NCBI GenBank assembly: GCA_963667505.2 | Contig: OY763490.2 | Coordinates: 3,224,001-3,288,000 of the forward strand | DNA: 64,000 nucleotides | From: Aldehydirespirator sp963667505 | Lineage (GTDB): Bacteria > Actinomycetota > Acidimicrobiia > Acidimicrobiales > Aldehydirespiratoraceae | Direction: 5' to 3' | In this document: positions 1-8,717 of the stretch, piece after piece | Layout of the letters: each line of letters starts with the position of its first letter | Position numbering within the stretch: position 1 is the stretch's first letter | Notes under the pieces: model-generated | Seen by the model: only the letters and a program-made list of their open reading frames with translations | Database searches by the model: none | What the model was told of the DNA's origin: nothing | Position numbers and translations under genes: made by a program

Positions 1-98
1 ATCACGGCACCCAGCGCGTCGGCGACCGCGTCGTCCCACGCGGGCGGGTTCGGCTTGCTTGCCGCCGTGTCGTCGATTCTGGGGGAGGTCGGGCTCAC
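1..98 (-). CDS. Partial CDS downstream of bioA, probably bioF
   Basis: A GTG start at 98-96 overlaps the bioA stop codon in a GTGA arrangement, and the frame stays open to the window edge (about 32 codons, beginning VSPTSPRIDDTAAS and including PAWDDAVADALG). Such coupling implies a biotin gene. The Trp-containing start followed by an alpha-helical stretch is more like 8-amino-7-oxononanoate synthase (BioF) than BioD, which begins with a P-loop (GTDTxVGKT) that is not seen here. The existence of a coding frame is well supported; its identity is inferred from position and a short N-terminus only. Confidence 0.5.
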   Translation of the reverse strand, partial: MSPTSPRIDDTAASKPNPPAWDDAVADALGAV

Positions 99-1420
99 GC
101 CCGGGCCTCTTGGGCGGACACTTCCTCGATGGCCGCCATCAGGACTTCGACGATGGTGTCGATCTGAGCGGTGGTGACCACCAGCGGCGGCATGATCACC
201 ACCACATCGCCGAGCGGGCGCAGCAGCACGCCGGCCCGTACCGCCGCGGCGCAGACTCTGCGGCCCCAGCGGGCCGCGCCGGGCGGTGGGGCCAGCTCGA
301 CGCCGACCATCAGGCCGCGTCGGCGCACCTCGGCCACCTCGCGACGGGCCGCGACCGGCGCCAGCGCGGCGCCGAGATGAGCAGCCGCCGCCTTGACGTG
401 GGCGAGGACGCCGCGTGTCGAGAGAAGCTCCAAATGGCGGGCGGCCACCGCGCAGGCGACCGCGTTGCCGCTGTAGGAATGGCCGTGGTAGAAGGTGCGC
501 TCCCCCAAGTCCTCGCCGAGGAAGGTCCCATAGACCGGTGCCGAGGCCGCGGTGGCCGACAGGGCCAGGTACCCCCCGGTGATGCCCTTTCCCAGGCACA
601 TCAAGTCGGGCTGCACACCGCACAGGTCGCTGGCGAACAGCGCGCCCGTGCGCCCGAACCCGGTGGCGACCTCGTCGCAGATCAGGGGTATGCCCCTGGC
701 CTGGACCGCTTCGGCGAATGCGGCCACCTCCTCGGGCCCGGTCACGAGGATGCCGGCCGCGCCCTGCACCAGCGGCTCGACCACCGCCGCGGCCAGGCGG
801 TCGGCGTGCTCGTCTAGGGCGGCCAGTGCCTTGGGGACCCACTCCGGGTCGTCGTATCCGGGCGTGCGGACCACCGGGAACCGCAGCGGATCGAACAGGT
901 CGGCGTCGAACCCGCCGCCGAGCGACAGCGACCCGACCGAGTCTCCGTGGTAGGCGTTGCCCAGGGTCAGGTAGGCGTGACGGCCGGCGACGCCCAGGTT
1001 GCGCCAATACTGGAAGGCGATCTTGAGGGCCTGCTCGACCGCGGCCGCTCCGTCGGACGCGAACAGGAAATGGGGATCCGGCACCGGCACAACCGCCCGG
1101 AGCGCCTCGGCCAGCTCGATGGCGGCCGTGTTGCCGTTGCCGAGCAGCGTGGAGTGGCTGATCCGGTCGAGCTGGTCCTTGGCGGCTCGGTTCAAGTCGG
1201 CGTCGGCGTGGCCGAGGGTGAGCACCCACAGCGACGAGATGGCATCTAGGTAGCGCCGCCCGTCGACGTCGTACAGGTAGCAGCCCTCGCCCCGGTCGAC
1301 GATCACTGGGGTTGAGTCCCCGTACACGGCCATCTGCGTGAAGCCGTGCCACACTGCGGCGGCGTCGCGGCCGATCCATTCCCTCGCCTGTGGGCCGGGG
1401 ACGCTGGCCCTGGGCCTCAT
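95..1420 (-). CDS. bioA: Adenosylmethionine-8-amino-7-oxononanoate aminotransferase
   Basis: 441 aa, full length for BioA, a class III PLP aminotransferase of the cytoplasm. It converts 7-keto-8-aminopelargonate to 7,8-diaminopelargonate with S-adenosylmethionine as amino donor, the penultimate precursor step of biotin synthesis. Family signatures are the N-terminal WHGFTQM, the YLDAISSLWV segment, ASDGAAAVEQALK, the YHGDSVGSLS turn, the PLP-binding LICDEVATGFGRTG and the Schiff-base lysine in CLGKGITGGYL (about residue 278). The stop overlaps the next gene's GTG. A shared 10-bp element lies in the divergent upstream region. bioB sits about 8 kb away on the other strand, so the biotin genes are split into two units. 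Confidence 0.93.
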   Translation of the reverse strand: MRPRASVPGPQAREWIGRDAAAVWHGFTQMAVYGDSTPVIVDRGEGCYLYDVDGRRYLDAISSLWVLTLGHADADLNRAAKDQLDRISHSTLLGNGNTAAIELAEALRAVVPVPDPHFLFASDGAAAVEQALKIAFQYWRNLGVAGRHAYLTLGNAYHGDSVGSLSLGGGFDADLFDPLRFPVVRTPGYDDPEWVPKALAALDEHADRLAAAVVEPLVQGAAGILVTGPEEVAAFAEAVQARGIPLICDEVATGFGRTGALFASDLCGVQPDLMCLGKGITGGYLALSATAASAPVYGTFLGEDLGERTFYHGHSYSGNAVACAVAARHLELLSTRGVLAHVKAAAAHLGAALAPVAARREVAEVRRRGLMVGVELAPPPGAARWGRRVCAAAVRAGVLLRPLGDVVVIMPPLVVTTAQIDTIVEVLMAAIEEVSAQEARA

Positions 1421-1499
1421 GGCCGAGGCTCGGAAGCGAGCAGCTGGGTTGGAGGTCGCATCCTGAGGTCCGTTCGTGAGACCGGCGCTGACGGCCGGT

Positions 1500-1619
1500 C
1501 ACGCTACTTGACCGTCTCGACGAGGTTCGCGGGCTGGGATCGGACGGGGCGAGCCCCGATTCGGGGCGAGGTGTCCGACGGCACGGGGGAGGCGACTTGC
1601 GGGCGATTGAAGTAGCGTG
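1500..1619. promoter_or_regulatory. Divergent promoter pair, bioA / acyl-CoA ligase
   Basis: The intergenic region holds CACGCTACTT (1500-1509) and its exact reverse complement AAGTAGCGTG (1610-1619). Read in the direction of transcription, both divergent genes are therefore preceded by AAGTAGCGTG. It contains TAGCGT, a fit to the actinobacterial -10 pattern TANNNT. I read these as two -10 regions facing away from each other, or as two copies of an operator. No convincing TTGACA-like -35 is visible for either. Confidence 0.35.
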
Positions 1620-1663
1620 CTGAATCAGGCGATTGGGCGCACGCGGCTGGAGGAGGTCGGGAC

Positions 1664-3550
1664 GTGACGATCACCGCGGAACGGCATCAGTCCTCGGTTC
1701 CGGCGCAGGCGGAGGGCCGGGCCGGCACCACCACCGTGGCGTCGCTGGCCCGGGACTGGGCGGAGCGCAGCCCCCGAGGGGTCGCGATGCGGGAGAAGGA
1801 CTTCGGCATCTGGCAGGAGTACACCTGGGCCGAGACCTGGGACCTGATCGAGACCGCCGCCCACGGCCTGCTGGCACTCGGCTTGGAGGCCGGCGATCGC
1901 GTGGCCATCCATTCCGAGGATCGGCCCGAGTGGGTGATCCTGGACTTGGCAACGGTGGCCGTCCGGGGTGTCACCGTCGGCCTCTACCCCACAAACCCGA
2001 CCGCCGAGGTCGAGTACCTGATCGGCGACTGCACACCGGCGGTCTTCTTCGCGGAGGACCAGGAACAGGCCGACAAGATCCTCGAAGTCCCCGCTGAGAC
2101 GGCCGCGTCGGTCCGCCGGATCATCTTCACCGAGCCGCGCGGCTTCGGCGACTACGACGATCCCCGGCTCCTGTTCTGGGACGCCTTCCTGGAGGCGGGC
2201 CGGCGCCATCGTGAGGCCCATCCCGACGCGGTGGCCCGACGGATGGCCGACGCCACTCCCGGAGACGTGATGACGCTCGTCTACACGTCGGGAACCACCG
2301 GCCCGCCGAAGGGCGCGATGCTGACCAACGCCAACGCGGCCTACTGCATCGACAAGATCGTCAACGAGACGCGGCGCCTGCCCGACGGGGTCGGCCCCAA
2401 CCCGAAGGACCTCATCGTCACCTACCTGCCGCTGTGCCATGTGGCCGAGCGGATCTTTTCCACATGGACGATGGTCGGCGCCGGCCCGTCGCTGAACTTC
2501 GCCGAGTCGATCGAGACCGTCACCGAGAATTTGCGGGAGATACAGCCGACCCTGTTCTTCGCGGTGCCGAGGATCTGGGAGCGGCTGCATGCTCTGGTCA
2601 CCATCAAGGGCAACGACGCGACGCCCTTCAAGCGGGTCCTGCTGCGCTTCTCGATGGCGCTGGCGCGGGTGATCGGCCGTCAGAAGGTGGCCAACGGCGG
2701 CAGCCACACACTGACCACCCGGGTGCTGTACGCGGTGGGCCAGCCGCTGGTGTTCCGCGCGATGAAGGAGCGCATCGGCCTGCGCCGCTGCCGGCACGCC
2801 GCCTCGGGGGCGGCCGCCATCGCGCCCGAGGTGCTCGAGTTCTTCATCGGCATCGGCGTGCCGGTGTTCGAGCTCTACGGCATGACCGAGAACTCGGCCG
2901 TGGCCACCTGCAACTTCGCGGGCCGCATGAAGCTCGGCACGGTGGGCGAGCCCTACGCCGACATCGGCCTGCGCATCGACGAGGCCACCGGCGAGATCCA
3001 GACCAGGCATCCCGGCGTGTTCGCGGGCTACTGGAACAAGCCCGACAAGACGGCCGAGACCTTCACCGACGACGGCTGGCTGATGACCGGCGACGTGGGG
3101 GAGTGGGTGGACGGCACCCATGTGAAGATCGTCGACCGGATCAAGCACATCATCATCACCTCGGGCGGCAAGAACATCTCCCCGTCGGAGATAGAGAACA
3201 GCCTCAAGACGTCGCCCTACGTGAAGGAGGCGATGGTGATCGGCGACGGCCGCAAGTACGTGACCGCCCTGATCGGCATCGAGCTTGAGACGGTGGGCGA
3301 CTGGGCCCAGCGCAACAGCATCGCCTACACCACCTACCGGGACCTCTCCGAGAAGGAGGAGGTGATCGAGCTGGTGTCGAAGGTGGTGGACGCCACCAAC
3401 GCCAAGCTCGCCCGGGTCGAGCAGATCAAGAAGTTCGAGATGCTGCCCAAGGAGCTCGACCACGAGGACGGCGAGCTGACCGCCACCCAGAAACTCAAGC
3501 GCAACGCCATGGAGGACATGTTCCGCGACCTGGTGGAGTCGATGTACTGA
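1664..3550 (+). CDS. fadD: Long-chain acyl-CoA synthetase (AMP-forming)
   Basis: 628 aa, ANL superfamily. It activates a carboxylic acid with ATP and CoA via an acyl-adenylate. Visible motifs are the P-loop YTSGTTGPPKGAM (about residues 206-218), FELYGMTEN, the DDGWLMTGDVGEW hinge region and IITSGGKNISPSEIEN near the C-terminus. Length and motif spacing match the FadD15-like long-chain group (about 600 aa). The GTG start has a strong AGGAGG site 9 nt upstream. It heads an operon with a branched-chain-type ABC importer, so the imported compound may be a carboxylate that is trapped as its CoA ester; the substrate cannot be told from sequence. Confidence 0.88.
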   Translation: MTITAERHQSSVPAQAEGRAGTTTVASLARDWAERSPRGVAMREKDFGIWQEYTWAETWDLIETAAHGLLALGLEAGDRVAIHSEDRPEWVILDLATVAVRGVTVGLYPTNPTAEVEYLIGDCTPAVFFAEDQEQADKILEVPAETAASVRRIIFTEPRGFGDYDDPRLLFWDAFLEAGRRHREAHPDAVARRMADATPGDVMTLVYTSGTTGPPKGAMLTNANAAYCIDKIVNETRRLPDGVGPNPKDLIVTYLPLCHVAERIFSTWTMVGAGPSLNFAESIETVTENLREIQPTLFFAVPRIWERLHALVTIKGNDATPFKRVLLRFSMALARVIGRQKVANGGSHTLTTRVLYAVGQPLVFRAMKERIGLRRCRHAASGAAAIAPEVLEFFIGIGVPVFELYGMTENSAVATCNFAGRMKLGTVGEPYADIGLRIDEATGEIQTRHPGVFAGYWNKPDKTAETFTDDGWLMTGDVGEWVDGTHVKIVDRIKHIIITSGGKNISPSEIENSLKTSPYVKEAMVIGDGRKYVTALIGIELETVGDWAQRNSIAYTTYRDLSEKEEVIELVSKVVDATNAKLARVEQIKKFEMLPKELDHEDGELTATQKLKRNAMEDMFRDLVESMY

Positions 3551-3597
3551 TGGCCGGCGCACCCACGCTGCACGCCGGGACGGCGCGCTGATGGCCG
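3547..3597 (+). repeat. Duplicated stop/start motif at acyl-CoA ligase - livH junction
   Basis: The 10-mer CTGATGGCCG, which holds the stop and an overlapping ATG, occurs at 3547 and again at 3588, a spacing of 41 bp. The first ATG opens a 13-codon reading frame (MAGAPTLHAGTAR) that stops just before the real livH start. The match is short, but it resembles the longer junction duplications elsewhere in the window. Confidence 0.4.
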
Positions 3598-4715
3598 AGC
3601 CCTCGGGCACGAGGCTGTCGTCGATCGACCTGCGCCGGGGCGCGCCTATCGGCTTCCTGGTCGGCGTGCTGGTCGCGGCCCTGCTGTTCGGCGTCGTGCA
3701 GCTGGCCAACGATCCCGCCCTGTTCTTCCAGACGCTGATGAAGTCTCTGGGGCTGGGCTCGGTTTACGCCCTGATCGCGCTCGGCTTCGTGCTCATCTTC
3801 AAGGCCACCCAGACCGTCAACTTCGCGCAGGGCGCGCTGGCCGCCACCGGCGCGCTGTTCGTGGCGTTCCTGGTGCAGGAGCGCAGCGTCTTCTCCGAGG
3901 GCGAGAGCTTCGTCGAGCGCGACGGCCACATCCCGTTCACCAGCTTCAGCAATCCGCTGAACGGCCTGGGCGGCCCCGACTGGGTGTATTGGTCGATCAG
4001 CGCGGTGGTGGCGCTGGCATTCGCGGCCGCGGTCGGGCTCGTGGTGGAGCGGCTGGCGATCCGGCCCATGATCGGCCAGCCGCTGTTCTCGGTGGCGGTG
4101 ATCACGCTCGGACTGGAGATCATGTTCAGGGTGTTCAACAACGACGCCGTGGTCATCGAATACCGCTCGGTGGGCGCGCCCTGGAATCTGGGCGGGTTCA
4201 GGGCGGGCGGCGAGCTGATCAACTGGAGCTTCGTGGCGGCCATGGTCACCGCCGCGGCGGCCTTCATCGCGGTGTACTTCTTCTACCGGTCGCGACTGGG
4301 AATAGCCATGCGGGCCGTGGCTTTCGACCAGGAGGCGGCCATGGCCCAGGGCATCAACGTGGGCCGGGTCTTCGCCATCGCCTGGGCCGTGGGCGCGGTG
4401 CTGGCCGCGATCGGCGGGATCTTCGCCACGCAGCCGCCTGTGGACCAGACGATCTCGGTCGATCAGGAGACGGCCAACATCGCCTTCCGAGCCCTGCCCG
4501 CGGTCATCCTCGGCGGGCTCGACTCGGTGACCGGCGCCCTGCTGGGTGGCCTGATCGTGGGCGTCGCCGAGATCTACGCCGGCCAGTACGCGGCGGCCAA
4601 CACCTCCTGGCTGGGCGCCGGGTATCCGCTGATAGTGCCCTACGTGGTCATGGTGATCGGCCTGCTGGTGCGGCCCTACGGGATGTTCGGCACCCCCGAG
4701 ATCCAGAGGGTGTGA
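3591..4715 (+). CDS. livH: Branched-chain amino acid-type ABC permease LivH
   Basis: 374 aa integral membrane protein of the LivH family, one half of the transmembrane pathway of a HAAT-type importer (branched-chain amino acids, amides, short carboxylates). The family hallmark GLGSVYALIALGFVLIFKATQTVNFAQG is present in pieces (GSVYALIALGFVLI, TVNFAQG) near residues 52-80. It continues with RAVAFDQEAAMAQGINV and AVILGGLDSVTGALLGGL. It is slightly longer than E. coli LivH because of an N-terminal tail of about 20 aa and an insertion between early membrane helices. The start ATG overlaps a TGA at a duplicated motif. It is followed by livM after a 30-bp tandem repeat. Confidence 0.9.
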   Translation: MAEPSGTRLSSIDLRRGAPIGFLVGVLVAALLFGVVQLANDPALFFQTLMKSLGLGSVYALIALGFVLIFKATQTVNFAQGALAATGALFVAFLVQERSVFSEGESFVERDGHIPFTSFSNPLNGLGGPDWVYWSISAVVALAFAAAVGLVVERLAIRPMIGQPLFSVAVITLGLEIMFRVFNNDAVVIEYRSVGAPWNLGGFRAGGELINWSFVAAMVTAAAAFIAVYFFYRSRLGIAMRAVAFDQEAAMAQGINVGRVFAIAWAVGAVLAAIGGIFATQPPVDQTISVDQETANIAFRALPAVILGGLDSVTGALLGGLIVGVAEIYAGQYAAANTSWLGAGYPLIVPYVVMVIGLLVRPYGMFGTPEIQRV

Positions 4716-4774
4716 CCATGCCGGGCGATCGACCAGAGGGTGTGACCATGCCGGGCGATCGACCAGAGGGTGTG
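4703..4774 (+). repeat. 30-bp tandem repeat (2.4 copies) at livH-livM junction
   Basis: A 30-bp unit beginning CCAGAGGGTGTGACCATGCC is repeated exactly at 4703-4732 and 4733-4762, with a 12-base partial third copy to 4774. The first unit contains the last codons and the TGA of livH. Because 30 is a multiple of 3, an in-frame mini-ORF (4718-4786) encodes a repeated decapeptide (MPGDRPEGVT, then MPGDRPEGVRRC). It ends at a TAG that lies within the alternative livM start region. It may be a coupling or leader sequence, or simply a replication-slippage product. Confidence 0.85.
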
Positions 4775-4827
4775 CGACGGTGCTAGGCCGCCCCCGCCTG
4801 TACACGGCGTACCGTCAGGAAGCGCAG

Positions 4828-6030
4828 ATGCTGCCGACGTGGACCCAGAAGACGGTGTTCGCGCTGTTCATGGCGGTGCTGTTCCTGCTGCCCTTCGACC
4901 TGCCGGTGATCAGCCACATCCCAGTCGTGCGCTTCCTGGGCGACGGCGACTGGCTGTTGATCATGTCGCGGATGCTGGTGTTCACCATCGCTGCCCTCGG
5001 CCTGAACCTGCTCAGCGGCATCGGGGGCCAGGTGTCCCTCGGCCACGCCTTCTTCATGGGGGTGGGCGCCTGCGCGGCGGTCTACCTCGGAGGCACAAGC
5101 GGCGAGGCGACCTGGGGCCATTCGCTGCCCATCTGGATCTGGCTGCCCGGCGCGGGCATCACCGCGGCGTTGGTAGGCGTGCTCGTGTCGCCGGTGGCGG
5201 TGAGGCTGCGAGGCCTCTACCTGGCCATCGTGACGCTGGGCCTGGTCTTCCTGGGCCTCCATTTCGGCAACACCAACTGGGGCAGCAAGATCGCGGGCGC
5301 GCCCGCCTACGGCCGGGAGTTCCCGGAGCTCGACGTGCGGCTGTGGAAGGAGACGGCGCCGCTGGTGGACGTCAGCAACGACGGGCGCTGGCTGTGGTTC
5401 GACGTCACCGACCTGCAGAAGCAGTACCTGTTCCTGCTGGTGCTCACCGTGCTGTTCGCGGTGGTGGCCAAGAACCTGGCCCGCACCCGCACGGGCCGGG
5501 CCCTCCAGGCCATACGCGACCGCGACATCGCCGCGGAGGTGATGGGCGTGGCCGAGTTCCGCTACAAGCTCATCGCGTTCGCGGTGTCGTCGTTCTTCGC
5601 GGGCGCGTCGGGGGCCCTGTTCGCGTCCCTGCTCCAGAGGCTGCAGGTCGATCAGTTCGGCCTGTTCCTGTCGGTGGAGTTCATCGCCATCCTGCTGATC
5701 GGCGGCGCCGGCACCACAGCGGGGCCCCTCATCGGCAGCTTCTTCGTGGTGATGGTGCCCGAGTTCGTCAAGGCGTTCACCAAATGGCTCGAAGACGCCG
5801 AGGGCGGTCCCGTGGAACTTCTCTCGGCCGTCGTGCTGACCGAGGGGGACGACTTCGGCGTGATCAACACCGCCATCCAGACGCCGGGATGGACGCTCAG
5901 CGTGGACGCCTGGAACATCGTGCTCTTCGGCGCGCTGATCGTCGTGTTCCTGATCGCCGAGCCCTTGGGGATATTCGGCATCTGGGTGCGGGTCCGCAAT
6001 TACTGGAAGAGGTGGCCGTTCAGCTATTGA
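4828..6030 (+). CDS. livM: Branched-chain amino acid-type ABC permease LivM
   Basis: 400 aa from ATG 4828 (MLPTWTQKTVFALFMAVLF), which has an AGGA site 7 nt upstream. A GTG at 4780 would add 16 poorly hydrophobic residues and overlaps the repeat-encoded mini-ORF. LivM-family features are GLNLLSGIGGQVSLGHAFFMGVGA after the first helices (seen as LNLLSGIGGQVSLGHA), the TRTGRALQAIRDRDIAAEVMG loop that docks on the ATPase, and FIAILLIGGAGTTAGPLIGSF. About 60 aa are inserted before the last helix (around 'EDAEGGPVELLSAVVLTEGD'), longer than E. coli LivM. It forms the permease heterodimer with LivH. Confidence 0.9.
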   Translation: MLPTWTQKTVFALFMAVLFLLPFDLPVISHIPVVRFLGDGDWLLIMSRMLVFTIAALGLNLLSGIGGQVSLGHAFFMGVGACAAVYLGGTSGEATWGHSLPIWIWLPGAGITAALVGVLVSPVAVRLRGLYLAIVTLGLVFLGLHFGNTNWGSKIAGAPAYGREFPELDVRLWKETAPLVDVSNDGRWLWFDVTDLQKQYLFLLVLTVLFAVVAKNLARTRTGRALQAIRDRDIAAEVMGVAEFRYKLIAFAVSSFFAGASGALFASLLQRLQVDQFGLFLSVEFIAILLIGGAGTTAGPLIGSFFVVMVPEFVKAFTKWLEDAEGGPVELLSAVVLTEGDDFGVINTAIQTPGWTLSVDAWNIVLFGALIVVFLIAEPLGIFGIWVRVRNYWKRWPFSY

Positions 6031-6054
6031 CCAGCCATCCTCCCAACAAGATGT

Positions 6055-6073
6055 GAGCGCCGTCCGGGCGCTC
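6055..6073 (+). terminator. Small intra-operon hairpin before the binding-protein gene
   Basis: GAGCGCC (6055-6061) and GGCGCTC (6067-6073) can pair perfectly across a 5-nt loop. No T-run follows, so it is more likely a weak attenuator or an RNA-processing/stability element than a full terminator. It lies between livM and the strongly SD-preceded binding-protein gene. Confidence 0.4.
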
Positions 6074-6104
6074 CTAACCCAATGGACAACCTTGGAGGAA
6101 TACC

Positions 6105-7709
6105 GTGAAACGAATGAGATGGTTGCTCGCAGCGCTGTGCGCCGTGGCCCTGGTGGCCTCGGCCTGCGGCGACGACGAGCCCGAGACGACGACCGCGCCC
6201 GACGACGGGGCTGCCGCCGCGGCCCAGGCCGAGGTGGACGCGGCCCAGGCCGCCGCGGACGAGGCGCGGGCCGAGGCTGAGGCGGCCGAGGCGAGACTGG
6301 CCGAGGCTGAGGCGGCCGCGGCCGAGGCGAGCGCCGAGCAGCAGGCCGAGGCGCAGGCCGCGCTGGAGGCGGCCCAGGCCGAGGCGGCCGCGGCCGCGGA
6401 GGAGGCGGCCGCGGCCCAGGCCGAGGCTGAGTCGGCCGAGGCTGAGGCGGCCGCAGCCCAGGAGGCCCTGGCCGAGGCCGAAGGGGTCATCGCCCACGAC
6501 CTTGGCGTGGACGTCGAGAACATGATCATCCGTGTGGGCCTCAACACCGACCTAACCGGCATCTTCGCCCCGCTGACCACCAAGATCACCGACGGCCACG
6601 AGGCCTACTGGGAGTGGATCAACGACAACGGCGGCGTCCAGGGCTGGACGATCGAGCCGGTGGTGCTCGACAACGCCTACGACGTGCCCACCCACGTCGA
6701 GAACTACGAGATCATGGCAGGCGACGGGCCCGAGAGCGTGGTGATGTTCGCCACGTCCACCGGGTCGCCGCACTCCGCGGCCATCGCGGAGCGGCTCATC
6801 GAGGACAACATGGCCGCCGTCCCGCTGTCGTGGTACTCGGGCTGGGCCGACCCGTCGATCGGCAAGAACCTGTTCGAGGTCCAGGCCAACTACTGCATCG
6901 AGGCCATGAACGCCGCCACGCACATGTCCGAGACCCACGGCTCGAAGGTGGCCATCGCCACGTTCCCCGGCGACTACGGCCAGGACGGCGCCAGAGGCGT
7001 CAAGGTCGCGGCGGAGGCTCTGGGCCTCGACATCGTCTACGACGGCGAGGGCGCGGTCATCCCCGGCGCCGACCAGACCCCGGTCATCACCGGGATCGCC
7101 GAGTCCGGCGCGGACTGGGTGTGGGTCACCCTCAACCCCGGCCACACCGCCGAGCTCATGGGCGGCGCCTACGCCGCCGGGTTCACCGGCCAGTGGACCG
7201 GCAGCTCGCCGAGCTGGAACCCGGCCCTGCTCGGAACCGCGGTCGGCCCGATCGCCGACCAGCTCTACACCCACTCCACGTACACCGTGCTGTGGGGCGT
7301 GGGCGAAGCCGAGGGAATGCAGGAGATGATCGACGTGATGCGGGAGTACCGCCCGGACGCGCCGTTCGACGACGTGTACATCATCAGCTTCATCCAGGGC
7401 TATGTGGTGCATCAGATCCTGGACAAGGCCATCAGCAACGGCAACGTCACCCGGGCCGGCGTGCTGGCCGCGGCCAACTCGATCACCGCCGACCTCAAGG
7501 GCCTCGCCCCCGACCAGAGCTGGCGGGGCAACCCCAACGACAACGTCGTGCGCGAGACTTACCTCTACGACGTCGACCTGTCGCTGTACACGCCCGGCGC
7601 CACCGTGCTCGACGAGGACGGCGGCACCGGCTACCGGCTCGTCAGGGGGCCCTACGCCTCCGAGACGGCCATGAACTGGGAGTACGAGCCCTGCTTCGTG
7701 GCTTCCTAG
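6105..7709 (+). CDS. ABC substrate-binding lipoprotein with Ala/Glu coiled-coil stalk
   Basis: 534 aa. An N-terminal lipoprotein signal ends in VASAC (Cys21), so the mature protein is anchored to the outer face of the membrane. Residues 36-127 are an almost pure Ala/Glu/Gln helix (e.g. AEAEAAEARLAEAEAAAAEA), predicted as a long coiled coil. The remaining ~400 aa are a Peripla_BP_6 (LivJ-like) domain starting IIRVGLNTDLTGIFAPLTTK and including YGQDGARGVKVAAEALG. Ordinary LivJ proteins are about 370-400 aa, so the stalk is an addition. GTG start with GGAGG 6 nt upstream. It is the ligand-capturing partner of the flanking LivHM and LivFG; the ligand is unknown, plausibly an amino acid, amide or short acid. 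Confidence 0.88.
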   Translation: MKRMRWLLAALCAVALVASACGDDEPETTTAPDDGAAAAAQAEVDAAQAAADEARAEAEAAEARLAEAEAAAAEASAEQQAEAQAALEAAQAEAAAAAEEAAAAQAEAESAEAEAAAAQEALAEAEGVIAHDLGVDVENMIIRVGLNTDLTGIFAPLTTKITDGHEAYWEWINDNGGVQGWTIEPVVLDNAYDVPTHVENYEIMAGDGPESVVMFATSTGSPHSAAIAERLIEDNMAAVPLSWYSGWADPSIGKNLFEVQANYCIEAMNAATHMSETHGSKVAIATFPGDYGQDGARGVKVAAEALGLDIVYDGEGAVIPGADQTPVITGIAESGADWVWVTLNPGHTAELMGGAYAAGFTGQWTGSSPSWNPALLGTAVGPIADQLYTHSTYTVLWGVGEAEGMQEMIDVMREYRPDAPFDDVYIISFIQGYVVHQILDKAISNGNVTRAGVLAAANSITADLKGLAPDQSWRGNPNDNVVRETYLYDVDLSLYTPGATVLDEDGGTGYRLVRGPYASETAMNWEYEPCFVAS

Positions 7710-7730
7710 CCCGCTAGCCGGAGCCCGTCG

Positions 7731-7763
7731 GCGGGGCGGCACTGCCAGCGCAGGCCGCCCCGC
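7731..7763 (+). terminator. Strong GC hairpin downstream of the binding-protein gene
   Basis: GCGGGGCGGC (7731-7740) pairs with GCCGCCCCGC (7754-7763), and inside it CTGC (7742-7745) pairs with GCAG (7750-7753), giving about 14 bp with one bulged A. There is no T-tract. Its place directly after the binding-protein gene suits partial termination or 3'-end protection that raises binding-protein mRNA above that of the ATPase genes, as known for other ABC operons (inference). Confidence 0.6.
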
Positions 7764-7925
7764 TGGGGCCCGCCCTTCCGACAGGACTGTGCCGATGCTT
7801 GAAGCCGCCCGCTCTGCGGCCGTGTACCCACAGGGCCGCGTAGCTCCGGAGACCGTCGATGCTTGAGGTCGCCGACCTCGAGGTTGTGCGCCCCCCGGCC
7901 CGCGCCCTCGACAGGACTGCCGTCG

Positions 7926-8713
<788 letters not shown>

Positions 8714-8717
<4 letters not shown>

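Noticed and set aside
1625..3709. 694-codon open frame on the minus strand opposite the acyl-CoA ligase gene
   Set aside because: It is the reverse-complement shadow of a conserved gene in GC-rich DNA; its product is low-complexity (His/Gly/Leu/Val-rich) and has no recognisable motif.
7863..7925. Upstream TTG start for livF
   Set aside because: The added segment is duplicated start-region DNA; the ATG at 7926 matches the family N-terminus.
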